In this document: positions 38,401 through 53,400 of the stretch, one piece after another
Position numbering within the stretch: position 1 is the stretch's first letter
Layout: every line of letters starts with the position of its first letter
Origin: Hippopus hippopus
Lineage: Eukaryota > Mollusca > Bivalvia > Cardiida > Cardiidae
Assembly (NCBI GenBank): GCA_946811185.2
Contig: OX328096.1
Location: 69,997,345 to 70,061,344, forward strand
Length of the DNA: 64,000 nucleotides
Reading direction: 5' to 3'
Program-made: the position numbers and the translations under genes
The notes under the pieces: generated by a model
Seen by the model: only the letters and a program-made list of their open reading frames with translations
Databases searched by the model: none
What the model was told of the DNA's origin: nothing

Positions 38401-41400
38401 ATCTGTAACAGGAGATCACTCCTTCCTTACCGCATAGCTTCTCCCTTGTAAAATCAATACCTAGCAACTGTACTAGGGAGAATTTTCTTTATCTCAGTGG
38501 TTAGTGTATTGGTCTTTTAAACCTTGATAAATGAGGACCTTTACTGCATGGGTTCCAATCCCAGCTGGGATGGTTTGTATTTCAGCTATGCATTTGCTGT
38601 TGACTTTTATGTTCGTAAGATCTGGCTTAAATTTCAAACAATCAAAATCTATTCTCATGTTTATTCCGTTCCCATGAAAATTATGGAGCCTTGTAGTACA
38701 CAATCCATCCCCACATAAATACTAACATAATTTCACTTACCCTATACATGATTTCTTCTGGTGTAAGTACCTTTCCATCTTCATCTAATCTAAAATAATC
38801 ATAAAATCTTTCACAGATGAAAAAATTTAATACTTGTCCAAATTAAAAGCATTTTTTAAAAACAAATCGATTGATTGACTGATTGATTGTATAGTAATTA
38901 ATGTTGTTTTCAATGATATTTCAGTTACATGTATATAATGGTGGCCTTTGCACCTATCTATGCTTTCCTGGATTTTTTTTTTTTTTTTTTACCAGTGCTC
39001 CGCGCAATATTCTTTCCAAGCCACTGGCTGCTTTCCCAGATAACCATCGCCGAAGCAATGGCTAGCAGTGAGAGAGGAATGAATCCTGCCACAATAACTA
39101 TCATCAATCCGCGGAAAGAAATTGGCAGGGCCGGGGATCAAACCAGCCATCCCTCAAGTCCTGTACGCTAACAACTGAGCTACAACAAAAAGAATGTTTC
39201 TTAAATGATGTAATTTGTCATTGAAAACATTTTGTAAATAGAAAAAAATTGCTGGTTATCAGCATGTTGACATCATAACCTAGTACATAGCATTCTACAG
39301 TACTAGCAACATATTTGACATTCGACAGACAGTGTAAATAATGATCAGTTCACTGATCTTCCATCCACTTTTTTATAAATGATTTCCATCAAAACATCTC
39401 GATAAACACAGTAACAGTGCCTATTTCGCAAACTAAATATTTCAATTTCAGATACATAACAGTATGAATGATAAAATACAACACTGTTCAATATTTAGCA
39501 GTATTTAAGTACAAACCTAAATGTTTTGCACAAGACCAGTCTAGAATAAACAGACTGAAAATCTTTTTCCACTTCACGATTTGCTGCCTATAAATAAAGT
39601 AAACAATATATAATGTAAAACAGATCTACTTAATACTTCTGACATTATGAGCAAAAAAGTCTAAAATGTAAAAGTATACAAAAAGTCTTTAGTTAATTGA
39701 GTAGAAACCAATGGAGAAGTATTGGAAGGATTACAAAGAGCCATTTTTTAATGATTTGGAACACACTGTAAGCAAAGGAGCAATTTCTTGCAGAAAGCAA
39801 CTAATCCTTTTTCCACAATGTCTTCAAAGAATTCAATATCAAGAGGCTTAGATCTTATTAGTCTAGGAATAGGATAAACCATAAATGATGATAATGTCTA
39901 TAATCAACATTGATTGTTTTATTCTGAAGTACTTCTCAATTTCTAAACCCATCATAAACACCACTCAGCAAGAAATGCTTACTGAGAAGGGATACACTTC
40001 ACTGTCAATTACATGAATAACATACAATAAGTATCTGATATACATGTATGCACATGAAAAAATCTTTCCTTCTTTGACAGACGATATAGAATTGACTCAA
40101 ACTTAATGTCTGAAAGTATCCCATTGAGAAAAATAAGGTCATGTTAAACAAGAGGGCCATGATGGCCATGAAATCGCTCACCCGAGTCTTTTGACCAAAC
40201 ATGACCCATTTTCAATCTCTTTTGAGATAATATCACAAACATTCTACCAAGATTTTCATGAGTTATTGACCCGAAATGACCCACTTGCAAACTGGTGTAA
40301 GACCAACATTCTGACCAAGTTTCATGAGTATTGCATTAAAAATGAGGCCTCTAGAAAGTAAACAAGGTTTTCAAAGATTTGACCTATTGACCTAGTTTTT
40401 GATCCGACATTACTCATTTTCGAACTCTTTCAAGATATTATCAAGACAAACATTCTCACCAATTTTCAAGAGTTTTGGACTAAACATGTGGCCTCTAGAG
40501 CATACACAAGGTTTTTCTAAGATTTGACCTAGTGACCTAATTTTTTATCAGAAATTACCCATTATCAATCACTTTAGAGAGATATCACGAAGACAAATTT
40601 CTGACCAACTTTCAAGAGTTTTTGACAGACAATGTGGTTTCTAGAGCATACACAAGGTTTTTCTAAGATTTGACCTAATGACCTAGTTTTTGACCCCACA
40701 TAACCTATTTTTGAACTCGTCCCAGATATCATCAATACAAACATTCTGACCAAGTTTCAAGAGTGTTTGCCTAAAAATGTGGCCTCTAGAGTGTACACAA
40801 GGTTTTTCTAAGATTTGATCTGGTGACCTAGTTTTTGATCCGACATGACCCATTTTTAAACTCGTCCGAGATATCATCAAGACAAACATTCTGGCCAACT
40901 TTCAAGAGTTTTTGACCGACAATGTGGTTTCTAGAGCATACACAAGGTTTTTCTAAGATTTGACCTAGTGACCTAGTTTTTGACCCTACATGACCCACTT
41001 TCAAACTTGCCTGAGATATCATCAAGACAAACATTCTGACCAACTTTCAAGAGTTTTTGACAGACAATGTGGCCTCTAGAGTGTACACAAGTTTTTTCTA
41101 AGATTTGACGTGGTGACCTAGTTTTTGACCCCACATGACCCATTTTCGGACTCGTCCGAGATATCATCAAGACAAACATTCTGACCAAGTTTCAAGAGTG
41201 TTTGCCTGAAAATGTGGCCTCTAGAGTGTACACAAGGTTTTTCTAAGATTTGACCTGGTGACCTAGTTTTTGATCCGACATGACCCATTTTTGAACTCGT
41301 CCGAGATATCATCAAGACAAACATTCTGACCAAGGTTCAAGTGTGTTTGACTGAAAATGTGGCCTCTGGAGCATACACAAGGTTTTTCTAAGATTTGACC

Positions 41401-44400
41401 TGGTGACCTAATTTTTGACCTGACATGACCCATTTTCGAAGTTGTCCGAGATATCATCAAGGCAAACATTCTGACCAACTTTCAGGAGTATTGGACACAA
41501 AATGTGACCTCTAGAGCGTACACAAAATTTTTCTAAGATTTGACCTAGTGACCTAGTTTTTGACCCGACATGACCCATTTTCGAACTCGTCTGAGATATC
41601 AAGACAAACATTCTTGATGAGTATCAGACGGAAAATGTGGCATCTAGAGCGTACACAAGGTGAAAAAGTTGACGCCGGATGACAGACGACACACACCGCA
41701 TGATGGACGCCAGACACAGCACGATCACAATAGCTCCCCATGAGCACTTTGTGCTCAGGTGAGCTAAAAAGGACTCCTAAAAATTCGAAATAAAAGCTTT
41801 GTCATAGGATCATCTAATTTTTCAGACTGATATTTTTACCAGACCAAACTGTTTCTGCTATACCTTGACATGAAGCAAAACCTCCTCAACTTAACTTTCA
41901 TCCTGTCACTGAGGACATTAAAATTCTGTCTAAATATCATACCTGATACTCTGTGACATTTTGCTACATGTAAAGAGTAAATGGAACCATTTGAGTCATG
42001 CTCTGTGAAAAGGGGGCTTAGTGCATCTGCGCAGGCTGACCTGGGCAGAAACTTTTCGCTATCGGTTAATTTTTTGTATGTCAAAGGATGAGTCTAACTC
42101 ATGATTCAGTCGATGATTTAAAATAGTGGTTATTGTGGATCCATAGTTATGTGATGACTAGCTTGGTATCATGTATCACAGAGATGCATTAAGCCCCGTT
42201 TTGCCAGAGCATGGCTCATTTGTATTTTTTCCAATGACAGACAGTCACCAGTCCCTTGTGATATAAATGAGTCATGCTCTGTGAAGAGGGGGTTTGATGC
42301 ATCTAAACACCATATCAACCAAGGTCAGCCTTCCCAGTCAATGCAGGCTGATTCGTGTCAAAACTTTCTGCAGGTTCAAGGGTCAGTCTCACTTATGATT
42401 CAATTGGTTATTAAACTACATTTGATGCTTTGAAATTATGTCTTGACTCAGTTCATAAAATGCATCACAGAGATATAATGAACCTTCTTTTGCAAGAGTA
42501 TGACTCATATATAATAATCAAAAGACAAGAATAAATTCATTTTTACCTCTTCTATAAATAGCCATGGATGACATATATTACCCAGAATGGAATGTCTCTT
42601 CAATCCATGCTCAAATATAGCTTTCAATGCTGGACATAGCCTGAAAATAAAATCACATGAAAATCTACTGACAACAAAAGTTAGCAATGAAAATTGAGAA
42701 ACAAACTACAGAAATGACAACATGATTCTACAAGTTGGATCTATGAATAAACTCTCACAACAGCAGTCAGTCAATCATGTTGCAGAAACAGTGTGCTCAT
42801 GGTACAGAGTAAATGGCTATATTTGAATGTTTGCTGGTTTTTCCTGTTGTTAACTTGACAAAAAATCCAGGATCCGTTTCACAACAAAACTTAAGTTCTT
42901 TCTTTTGTTCAGTTGCGCAAGCAGACTCATTTTCTTACTTTAGTTGAGTTCCTAATCTGAGATGCACTTCACTAACATTAACAGATTTTAGTATCATTCT
43001 CAAATCCTGCTTTGGCATTATGTTTCAAAGTCAAGTCAGTGACATAATGGACTTCAGTCTGTTAACTGAGTTGAGTCTGTTTATTTTGCTGAGTTGAGTT
43101 TGAAACATTGTGTAAACTCAGCCTTTGAAAACATTACTTATGTATGTTAATGTCTGAATGCCCCTCAAATAACAAACTCAACTTAAGTCAGAAACTGAAT
43201 CCGTTAGCAGATTTGAGTAAAATAACAGACTTAGGTTTTTTCCTGAAACCGGGCCCTAATTTTTAAGTCTAATGCTAAATGAGGTGAAAATGAAGTTACA
43301 AAGGACACAACCACTTACGTTCCCCTGACTAGGTCTGTAATTGCTTCAGAGACACCATCATCCCCTGCTAGAGAGTAATTTTTACTGCGTTCATCAAGAA
43401 GTTCAACAAACTTAGCAGGGAACCATCCCCTTAAACCATTCAGCTCTCCCACCCAGCAGTGTTCATCTTTCATTGAAATTATCTGTAATACACATTTCAA
43501 GCTTTAGAAAATGTGGAAATCTAGCCTGTTATTCCTTTACAACACAATCCTTGTTCACATTCTTTCCATATATACACACATATGCTCAAAGAGAGATAAC
43601 TTTATTGTACTGGCAATAACAGGTACATGGGTAAGTATACAATTTTGATTGCCAGTAAAGAGTTTAGATCAGATGATAGGGTATTCTAAGCTTTGTTCAA
43701 CATTGTGCACATTGTCTGTTTCTCTTAGTCTTGTGCTTTTAGTCTTGAAAGTGCAGTATTTTGGAAAATTATAGCTGATGATGGCTTTTTCATTTATTTG
43801 ATACTCTTAAGTTATCCTCCTATAAAACTAGCTGTTTTCAGACATACCACTATATAGTGTGACAAAAGTACGAAAGTATGAAAAAATGGAAGATAAGAAT
43901 GATTACTCTTTTCAAAAATAAAAGAAGATTGTGAAAACTTGCTGTAACAAGCAAATGATTTTTTTTCTACATGTGAATTACAGCTGTATATTAAAGGGAG
44001 CTAATAACTACATTGCTATTGTGTGAATTCAGAATGATAGAGGTCTAGTGTGGTGCTCTGCTTCAAAGACAAATACAAATGAACAATGCTCTGGCAAAAG
44101 GGGCTTAATGTAAATCCCTCTTGCATTATACCAAGCAAGTGATTATAGAATTTTTAGTTCCATAAAACCAGTTTTGTATAAGAACAAACAGAATCATGAG
44201 CTAGATTGATCCTTGGACATGCAGAAAATTGACCAATAGCAAAAAGATTTGAACCAGGTCAGCCTGCACTGTGCTGACTGTGCAGGCTGACCTGAGTCGA
44301 TACTTTCTGCAGATACATCAAACCCCGCTTCGACAGAGTATGGTCCAATTATGTATTTAACAATATGAAAAAAGTTGGAAATACTGTAACTTTATTACAT

Positions 44401-47400
44401 TAAATCTGTTTAACCCTTTACCACACCATGCTGATTGTTAACAACCCTAAGAAAGAAACCTTTCGAAAAGATGGGAAAAGAATAAAAATTAATGTGGGTA
44501 ACCAGCATTTTCTCCTTTTCCCCAATGTTTTCTATCCTATCAAAGACACATTTCCTCATCTGAGTCACATTTAAATTGACATCTGCAAAAGCTTTCAATT
44601 TGGACAAGTCTAAAATTTTGTTGTTTGGTACAACAGTTTATGGCTATACAAATATAGAAATCAAAAATTGTTGTGCAATAAAACATACTGTAATGACATC
44701 GTTTTTTCTAAACCCAAGTTCATCATCATCATGTCTCTCAAAATCCAACAGTGCTTTGGCCCGCCGTCTCCTGTTTCGTGCAACATTTACATAGTTCTCA
44801 AGGTCTTTGGCATGACTTTCCATGGAATAGTCAGCTTGAAGTGTCTGCAAGAAAAACCTTTATATTCAGATTTTGAAAGTCTACATCAATGTTAACAGTA
44901 TACCAAGTGAACAGGCATAAAGAATACACTTCAAATTTATAACAGTTGACTGAATGAATACTTACATGCAATAAATATTTCTAGAAAAACTAATAGTGCT
45001 GTATCATAAAAAAAATCAGTAGAGCACTTATACTCTAGGATGCCAACCACAGCCTAGATGCTTCTGCAAGATCAGAATGCACAAATTTTTCAGCCTAATC
45101 TTAAATCTGCACTGACATTTTGATCTGAGTGTCCTTAAATATACAAAATAAGGTCTATTTCAATGAATATAACAGTGTACATGTATTACATTTCACTAGC
45201 AATCTAAAGCTCAAAGAAGGACATTCAATTTTTTTCTACGTGAACTACAAGAAGTTAACGATCATTTTTTAGTTTAACATCCATAGAGTTTGTGAAAGTA
45301 TAAATTACAAAAAGTATGTCTTTAAAAAACTAACTTACAAGTTTGGTATTTTTTGGATCTAGGGACTGAAAATGTCGTGCCACTTGAAGTATTGCTTCTC
45401 GGAGGTCAACAAGAAGTTCTGTCTGTCGAATGTTTTTGGCCTTCCCAAATTCATCATCTTCTTGATCACCCCATAGTAGTAAAGTGACTAATGACTTTGA
45501 TCTGCGTAGATGTCTCTTGTTCAATTGCTGAAATGGAGCAAACAGAGAAAATCAAACAACTCCGTCCAAACTGAGAGTAAATTCTCTTGCACTGGTGTTA
45601 GAATTCCTTTCATTTTCACAAATTATCAGTAATACAGGCTTATTTAGTACATCAGATTGAAAATGTATTTTGGTAACTTTTCAGTTCAAAATAATAACAA
45701 AAAATATCAATGCTTTGCAAGAAAGATATTAACAGACAGCAGCTTATTTTCTGACCGTTTACCGCACAATCCCAATTTTTCACAATCCTTAGAAAGAAGC
45801 TTTTAAAAACATTGTGGCAATAGGAAAAAATGCTGTTAACCAGCATTTTCTCCTTTTCCCACAATGTTTTTTTTCTTTATACTCTTTCAAAGGCAAAACA
45901 CATCATAAGAGCAGAACTGAATTTGTTGTCTGCAAATGCTTTCAATTTTGACCAGTCGGAAAGTTTGTTGTTTGAAAATAGATACACACAAACCTGCTTT
46001 GGTAAATTTTTGGCCGATTCTGGATTGACAAGGGCTCCCTGATCTGCCATCAAGTATGCCAAATGTTTCCGTCTGTGAGTATCGACTACAATGTCTGTTA
46101 GTGAACCGCTTACACGATACGCAATCTGTGAAAATTATTAAAACTAAGGGCATGTTTAGGATGAAAAATCAACCCTTTAACAAACACTCCCATGTTTCTT
46201 TTCACCCTCAGGAAGAGATCATTTGAAAAATTGTAGGAAAGGAGAAAATGCTGGTAACCAGCATTTTCTCCACTTCCAAAATTTTTCCTTCCCTTTGAAA
46301 GACAAATATTTGCAATTGAGGCACACTTTATTTGTTGTCTGCAGTAGCTTTTAAGTTGGACGTGACCAAAATTTTGTCGTCTGGAATAAAGTTAAATATT
46401 AAAGGCTGTGGGCACCTTAGTACATGTATTTGCAAAATGTGAAGTCCAGTATTCAAATTGGCAGTATGAGCTTTACATCATATACATATTTGAAAGCCAA
46501 AAAAATTACTTGCTTCATTTTATCATAACTAAAACTCTCCCTAGGTAAAGCTACATACTTATGCAAAAGTAATTAACCACCATTTGCTTTTGCAAATGGT
46601 GGTTAATTACTTTTGCATAGTTATGTAGCTTTAAACAGGGCAAATGAATCTTTTAAACAGGGCAAATGAAGATCAGACTATGCAAAACAACAGTCTGATC
46701 TTTGAAATATCATCCACTACTTGGTTATAAGCTAAGAGCAAGAAATCTCTTTCAAGGTAGTCAAGCTGAAGTTTTTTTACCCTTTACCACACACTTCCAC
46801 CTTTTCTCTACCGTAAGGAATAAAGTATTTAAAAACATTATTAGAAAATGGGAAAACGTTGGCAACCCTTTTTCCCCACAATGTTTTCTATTCTTTTCAG
46901 GACAAATTCCACCACGTTTTTTTTGTGTGGTAAAAGGTTTACTTGAAAGGAGATGGTTGACCTATTTGTTGGCAGAAGAGAGGTGGTTACCGAGGTATGT
47001 ACAAACCTCAATCAGTTCATCCACGTCTTGTACGTCTCCAGGTACGTCTGACAGCGCATTGAAAATTTGTGCTGAGTTGTCCAACGTTTTCATCTCTGAT
47101 TCCTGTAATGGAGAACATGTTAAAGGCCAAAGATACAGTTCAAGCAACAATAATGTGAAACTGCGAGGTAAAATATAGATTAACACATACTCTTTGTAAC
47201 ACTTTAACTTTTTACCAAACAGCAAAATTTTAGACCTGTCTAAATTATAAGAATATGTATTGCAGAGGACAAACTAAATGTGGCTCAAATGATGAAGGCA
47301 GAATGAAGGAAAAGGAGAAAATGCTGGTTACAAGCATTTTCTTTCAATGCTTGTAAAAGCCTTCATTCTTAGGGTCATCAACATTGTTTTGTAACGGGTG

Positions 47401-50400
47401 AAGACTTTATATGCACAGTTTACCACACCACACAACAAAAATGTGCACTTGTCCAAATTGACAGCATTCGCAGATGAGAATTTAAGTGAAGCTCAAATGA
47501 TGAAATTTGTCTATAATAGGGTTAAAAAATATTGTGGGAAAAGGAGAAAATACTAGTGAACAGCACTGTCTCATTTTTCCACAACTCTTTCAAAGGCTTT
47601 TTCCTTAGGATAGTTAAAATTTGGGATTGTGTGGTAAAGGCTTCAATTTGTCATTTCGGAACGGGTTGAGAAAAACTCGGGTCAAAACAGCCTTGTTATT
47701 GTCAGAGTCAGGGTTTTTGCCCTGACTAAAACAATTTATTGAAACTTATTATTTCATGCTTTTCGGTAGGTTATGGAGAAATACCGGTGAAATATTTTTC
47801 GATATTTCATGTTTATGACCAATTAGAATACAAATTTTTATATTCTAACTCTTCAATTGAAAGCGGACACAGTTGTTCCAGTGCACTAGTTACCTCGGTA
47901 AAATGCGCGTGCCTCACAACCAGATGGAAATATGACGTAATTTACCTTACATTCCGTGCTTGACGTAATATTGTAATGCATTGCCATGGGGATATGTCCC
48001 AGGGAATAACCGAAAAGAATTGTACTGGATTTTGATTAAGTCCCTCCCAGAAAGGGTTAAAAGCATGAAATAAATATAATATTTGTTTTTTTTTGGTGAT
48101 AGATCGAAATTTATTTCATCACGTGAACATCATAGATATTTTCACTCCTGGCTGTGCCACTCGTGAAAATATTACCAATAATGTTCATTTGATGAAATAA
48201 ATTTCGTTCTTTCACCGTAAAAAACAAATATCCTCTATGTCATATGTATATATTGATTTGTGATTTGACTAGTCTAAATGCTATGCTAAAATATTCATCT
48301 GGCATTCATTAAAAATTAATTGAGTTCCTACCCTCTACACCATTAATTATTCCATCTTGTTTACCGTTCTCAAATAGAATGTCAACAATTGCAAAATACA
48401 TGTATTGTCATAGAAAGTTGTAAGTATATAGTAAAAGAAATATTATGTTGTAGAAACTTTCCTGGTGCTTGTATTTGCTTCTTGCTGCGTAAAAAAAATT
48501 GACACCTCGCTCGAACTTTGGGTTTAGGCAATATCAAATTTTCTCACACTGCTTGAACCAAATACAAGCATCAGGAAAATTTCTTCAACATAACATTCTG
48601 TTTTTTCATTTACTTAGCAATTTAGGATGTCTGATTTAGCCCATTCACTCTTAGCCTGCTAAATAACTAAAATTAAATTTTCAATTCGATATTAATAACC
48701 CAAATACATGTAATGCTTTTTCAAAGTTATGTTTTGGGGAATAATATCTCCTTATCTGACAGTGTAGATCAAAGATCAGACTGCATGTTCTGTGCAGTCT
48801 GATCTTGATCTACACTGTCCGCAAAAGGTCAGTGAGTCGCGCTTAACAGCGTAAGGGTTAACCAAACAATCATGCTTTTAACAACCCTGAGAAAAAAAAG
48901 GACTTTGAAAACATTGTAGGAAAAGAAGAAAATGCTGGTAATCAGCATTTTCTCCTTTTCCCACAATGCTTTCTATCCTTTTCAAGACAAATACCATCAT
49001 ATGAGCCCCATTTGATTTATCGTCTATAGATACACATACAGAAATTAGTAAAGTACAAAATTTTGTTGTTTGGTAAAGGATTAAGCTCTGGGTCCAGGGT
49101 AAGCTGCTTTTGCTGGCAGTGTATATAAAGATTTGTCTGCACAGAATGTAACGTATGATCATGGATCTACACTATCTGTTACATTGTTTCATATTTTAGT
49201 CTAAACAACCTCATAAAAAAAGCAACAGATCTACTGTTTTTCTGAAATAAAAAGGATCACTTCATTAACCTTTAAAATGCCTTTCACACCTATAGTTGCT
49301 TTTGCAGCCGGTGCAAAAAATGTGCAGTCTGATCTTTGATCTACACTGTCCACTTTGCTGAGTTATTCTAGATAAAATCAACCTTGACCTTGCATTTGTT
49401 TGGGTCTTATTTTCATTTCTAGAATCAAAATGTCCGTTTGGTATTTTGCTTTCTAAGAGTTAACTTTTTACCACACAAGAAAATCATAGACTCATCCAGA
49501 TTGTCAGCACTTACAGATGACAAAATGAATGTGACTCAAAACTTGAAAATTGTATAGGAAGGGTAAACATTGTGGAAACAAGAAAAAATGCTTTTTCTCT
49601 TTTCCAACAATGTTTTCAATAGTATTCTTTCTATAGGTTGGTCAAACATGGGATAGTGTGGTAAAGGATTAATACAGTGCTGTAAGGGTTAGTGAATTCA
49701 GAGCAAACAGTAAAATAACCCTGTAGAATAGACCTAACTCACAACATACTACTTTACCTTCATCTTTAGCATGCCCATTGTCATTTGAAACAAGACCGTC
49801 GATCCGTCATAGAAAAACAGATCCCAGATTCGCAGTAAGACCTTCATGTGTACAACACTAGCAAACAGTGTTAGGAACCAGTGTAAACTGATCAGGGAAA
49901 GCTCTGTAATACATGCAACAAACCAAGCTTGTTTTAGACTCACACCATGCAAAGATTTAGTGATAATAGTTGTAAAGTTGAGTTAGATTGACACATCACA
50001 GAGAGAGTATTTTGTGTACATTGCATGGCATTCTTGTTCATTTCTAAACTGCTAGAAAAATTTACAAATAAGTAGACATTGACTGATTGACTGATTGAAT
50101 GGTGTTTTATGCCGCTTTCAACATTTCTTCAATCATATCACGGCGACACCTCACATATTCATGTATTTCCTGGGTTTCATCAGTACTAGGCTGGGACTCT
50201 GAAGTGCCTTACCCAAAAACACTCCCATGAAAAACCCTGTGGATCCAGTAAGGTTCTAACCGATGGCCTCCAGGTCGGGAATCCTACACTTGACCACTGA
50301 GCCACGCAGGATCCCTCAAATAAGTAGACAAGGAAGCTATAAAGTTTTGTTTAGAGCAAATATTGTTGCCATGAAATTTCCTTGACCTTAAAAATTCATC

Positions 50401-53400
50401 AATTTTTTTATAACCTTAGTACACTGACTTTCAGTTTCCAAGTTTCAACTTAAAAGGTACAAAAAAAAAACACTTCAATTATTTGTGAAAGTAGGAAGAG
50501 TATCTGTTGGTTAAAGGTTGACAAGTACAATGTTGCAGTGGAAAGTTAGTAACACTAATCTGATTGACAGTGTCAATTCAACCTATGATAGTTTAGATTC
50601 TTAATTTTAGTTGTGAAATGCTTACAGTCAAACTTCAATATTAAAACAATCCTGAAACACTTTCTCTGACCTGTTACAACAATTCTCCATTTCCAAAAAG
50701 TCTGCCAAGACAAATTTCATCACCAGAAAATCTTTTTGGAAAATGGTAAAATAAGACTGTTACGGGTGACCACTCCTTCATGCATAGCTTCGTCCCGATT
50801 TAAATACAATACCTAACAACTGCGTTAGGGAGATATCTCTTTAGCTCAGTGGTTAAGGTATTGGCCTTTCGTCCGGGCATTCTAGGATTCGAATCCTACC
50901 CAGTCCCTTATTTCTGCCATGCATTTGTTCATTTGTTTCTTTGCTACGGACTTTGTTCGTAATAAGATTTTCAAACTGACACAAACCAACAAGGTCAAGT
51001 AGAGATCCTGCACATGTACAAGTATTTGTATGTTTACATGCCTATCAAAATGGGGGTCCTTATCTGTACTTTCTGTGGGCTAAAGGAGCGATACATGTTC
51101 TGTCAAAAAGGGGTTCAATGGATCTCCATAATGCATTATACTAAGAAAGTCATCGTGTGATTATGGATCCATAAAATCCATTTTGTCTCAGAACTGGCTG
51201 AATCCTGAGGAAGAATGAGCCTTGGACATGCAAGAAATTGACCAGAAGCAAAAAGTTTAGGCCCAGGTCAGCCTGCAAGGACCACTTACCTGGGTCAATA
51301 CTTTTTGTGTATGCATTAAACTCCATTTTCACTGGACATGGCTTGCATATTTCTTGTTTTTTGTCATTAAGTGTTACATTTATCTGTCTTCAATGACTTA
51401 ACCATATTTCTTTCTAAAAAACACTAAGATAGCCTGACATAAAATTTTCCATACATGGAAATGTGTCATATGATCATGCATGTAAAGCAAAGTATCATGA
51501 TTAGAATTCAGCATCTTAGAACAGAATTAGTTGAATCAAATACACACATTGACTAAGCACAATTAGTAGCCACGTGCAACTTCTTTTCCCAAAACAATTT
51601 AGTTTGACACAAGTGATCAGATATTTCTAGGCACAAAAACTTACAAAAAATTACCACTTTGGTATGTAAAGAGTTTGAAACCTATTAACAACTTTAATCC
51701 AAATTGTAGTTCTAAATGATGATGGATTTCCAGTTAGATTCATAAAAGGTATTTCTATTGCAAGCTTTGTTGTACCTTATGCATAACAAAATAGTAGCAA
51801 AACAGGCTACTGGTAATCATATGAACAGGTATGTATTAGTATGTATGAAAACTTTTCCATGCCCTTACAATACGCTACATAAAGCTATGATGCTAACCAA
51901 TAGTGATGAAGTGTGCATGTATTGTTTTTCTGATTGTTTAGAGCTCAAGTTTCATTCACAACACAACAAAATTAAAATCTATTATGTGTTACTCTTACTG
52001 TTTGATTTACTAGTCTAACTTGTAGATAGCTTCAAATCATATTCTTACGGGTAAGAGGTAAGACATGCATCAGAATGCATTAGTATTGGGTAACAGGCTA
52101 GAGAGACAAATTGCAGTGCAACGTGCAGACAATCTTTTTCATGTACCAAAAGACTGCTTTCATAAATACTGTGGCAATAGGAGATATGCTTGTAACTACT
52201 GAATTCTTCATAAGCAATGATGCTTTTCCAAGTACTCATGCACAAAACTGTATTTCATGTTGGTTTTCCTTATCTAACAGGGTTGCTGTCAAAGTCATCT
52301 GCCAATTAGTTTTAAAACATAATAAGCCAATAATGCTACACCTCTTACCTATATCATGTTCTTTCAGAACAAGGTCAGTATCTGGCAAGTAGCTTGTGAT
52401 GAGGTGACGTAGGACACGCTGATCCGCCTGTAATGTATCAGTGAGATTGATGACTAAACCAGTTTTAAAACAATAACATCTATCTATGACCAAATAAAGA
52501 TGACCTTTGATAGAAAAAGAAAAAAAGTAGAAAAAGGAGAATATGCAGGTAACCAGTATTTTCTACATTGCCCAACAATGTTTTTCTTCCCTTTCACAGA
52601 CAAATGCATTTGTTTGAACTACATTTATGTAACATGACTAATAATATGGACAAGTCTGGTAAAGAAATCAGCACTGTCAGTCATAACTTAATTTTTTTTT
52701 TCACTGCTACTCTGTGATCAAAACAGCCTTGACAATACCAAGGGTGAGTTTCATCCTCAAACTGAAACAATATGTGTACGAGCCTTGCTCTGTGAAAAGG
52801 GGGCTTAATGCATTTACAAAAAGTATTGACCTATGTCACCTGACATGGGTTGAAACTTCTGCTATTTGTAAATTTTATGCATGACAAAGGAACATTCTAC
52901 TTGCAGATCCAGTAAATTGTTAGACTAAACGGATTTAATAGATCCACAATCATGCTATGACTTGCTTGGTATAAAGCATCACATATATCATATGTATATA
53001 TTTCAATATTAGCTTTTTTCATGAACATTGGCAAGTTCTGATTGGCTGAAAAAAAAATTTCATAGCTCCATGAAAAAAAAAAAAAATTAAGCAGTGCCAG
53101 AACTACTTTTGCAGTCAAACTAATGTAAACAAACTTGTATACAAGATTTCATACCGTTTTTCTTTCTGATTTTATATAGAGTCCGAAGTTCAAATTGCTG
53201 GCTTGATTTATTTTCTCTGAATATTGAAATAAAATATCCAACAGTAAATTCAAAGACAGAGCTTAAAACTCATTGTCACTTTGCTGTGTTCTAACAATCT
53301 TATTTTCAACTTAATTCTAGCATATTGAACTTCTAACAGTAAATCTACTAAATCTGCAAATGTTCAATACTATAATGATGTCATGAATCACGTCATTTTT

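Noticed and set aside
40683..41747. Seven ~65-71 codon minus-strand ORFs with similar proteins, like a small gene family
   Set aside because: They recur every 145 bp, which is not a multiple of three, and overlap one another. They are the same frame of a tandem repeat unit, with no splice or family signal.
46575..46612. A fourth HHLF-type terminal exon, suggested by aaatggtgg
   Set aside because: The motif is part of the 46548-46634 palindrome. There is no acceptor, frame or SWD-stop around it, and it lies upstream of the RUN exons.
46702..47178. 158-codon plus-strand ORF
   Set aside because: It crosses a MITE and the antisense of a verified SGSM3 exon, with no domain.
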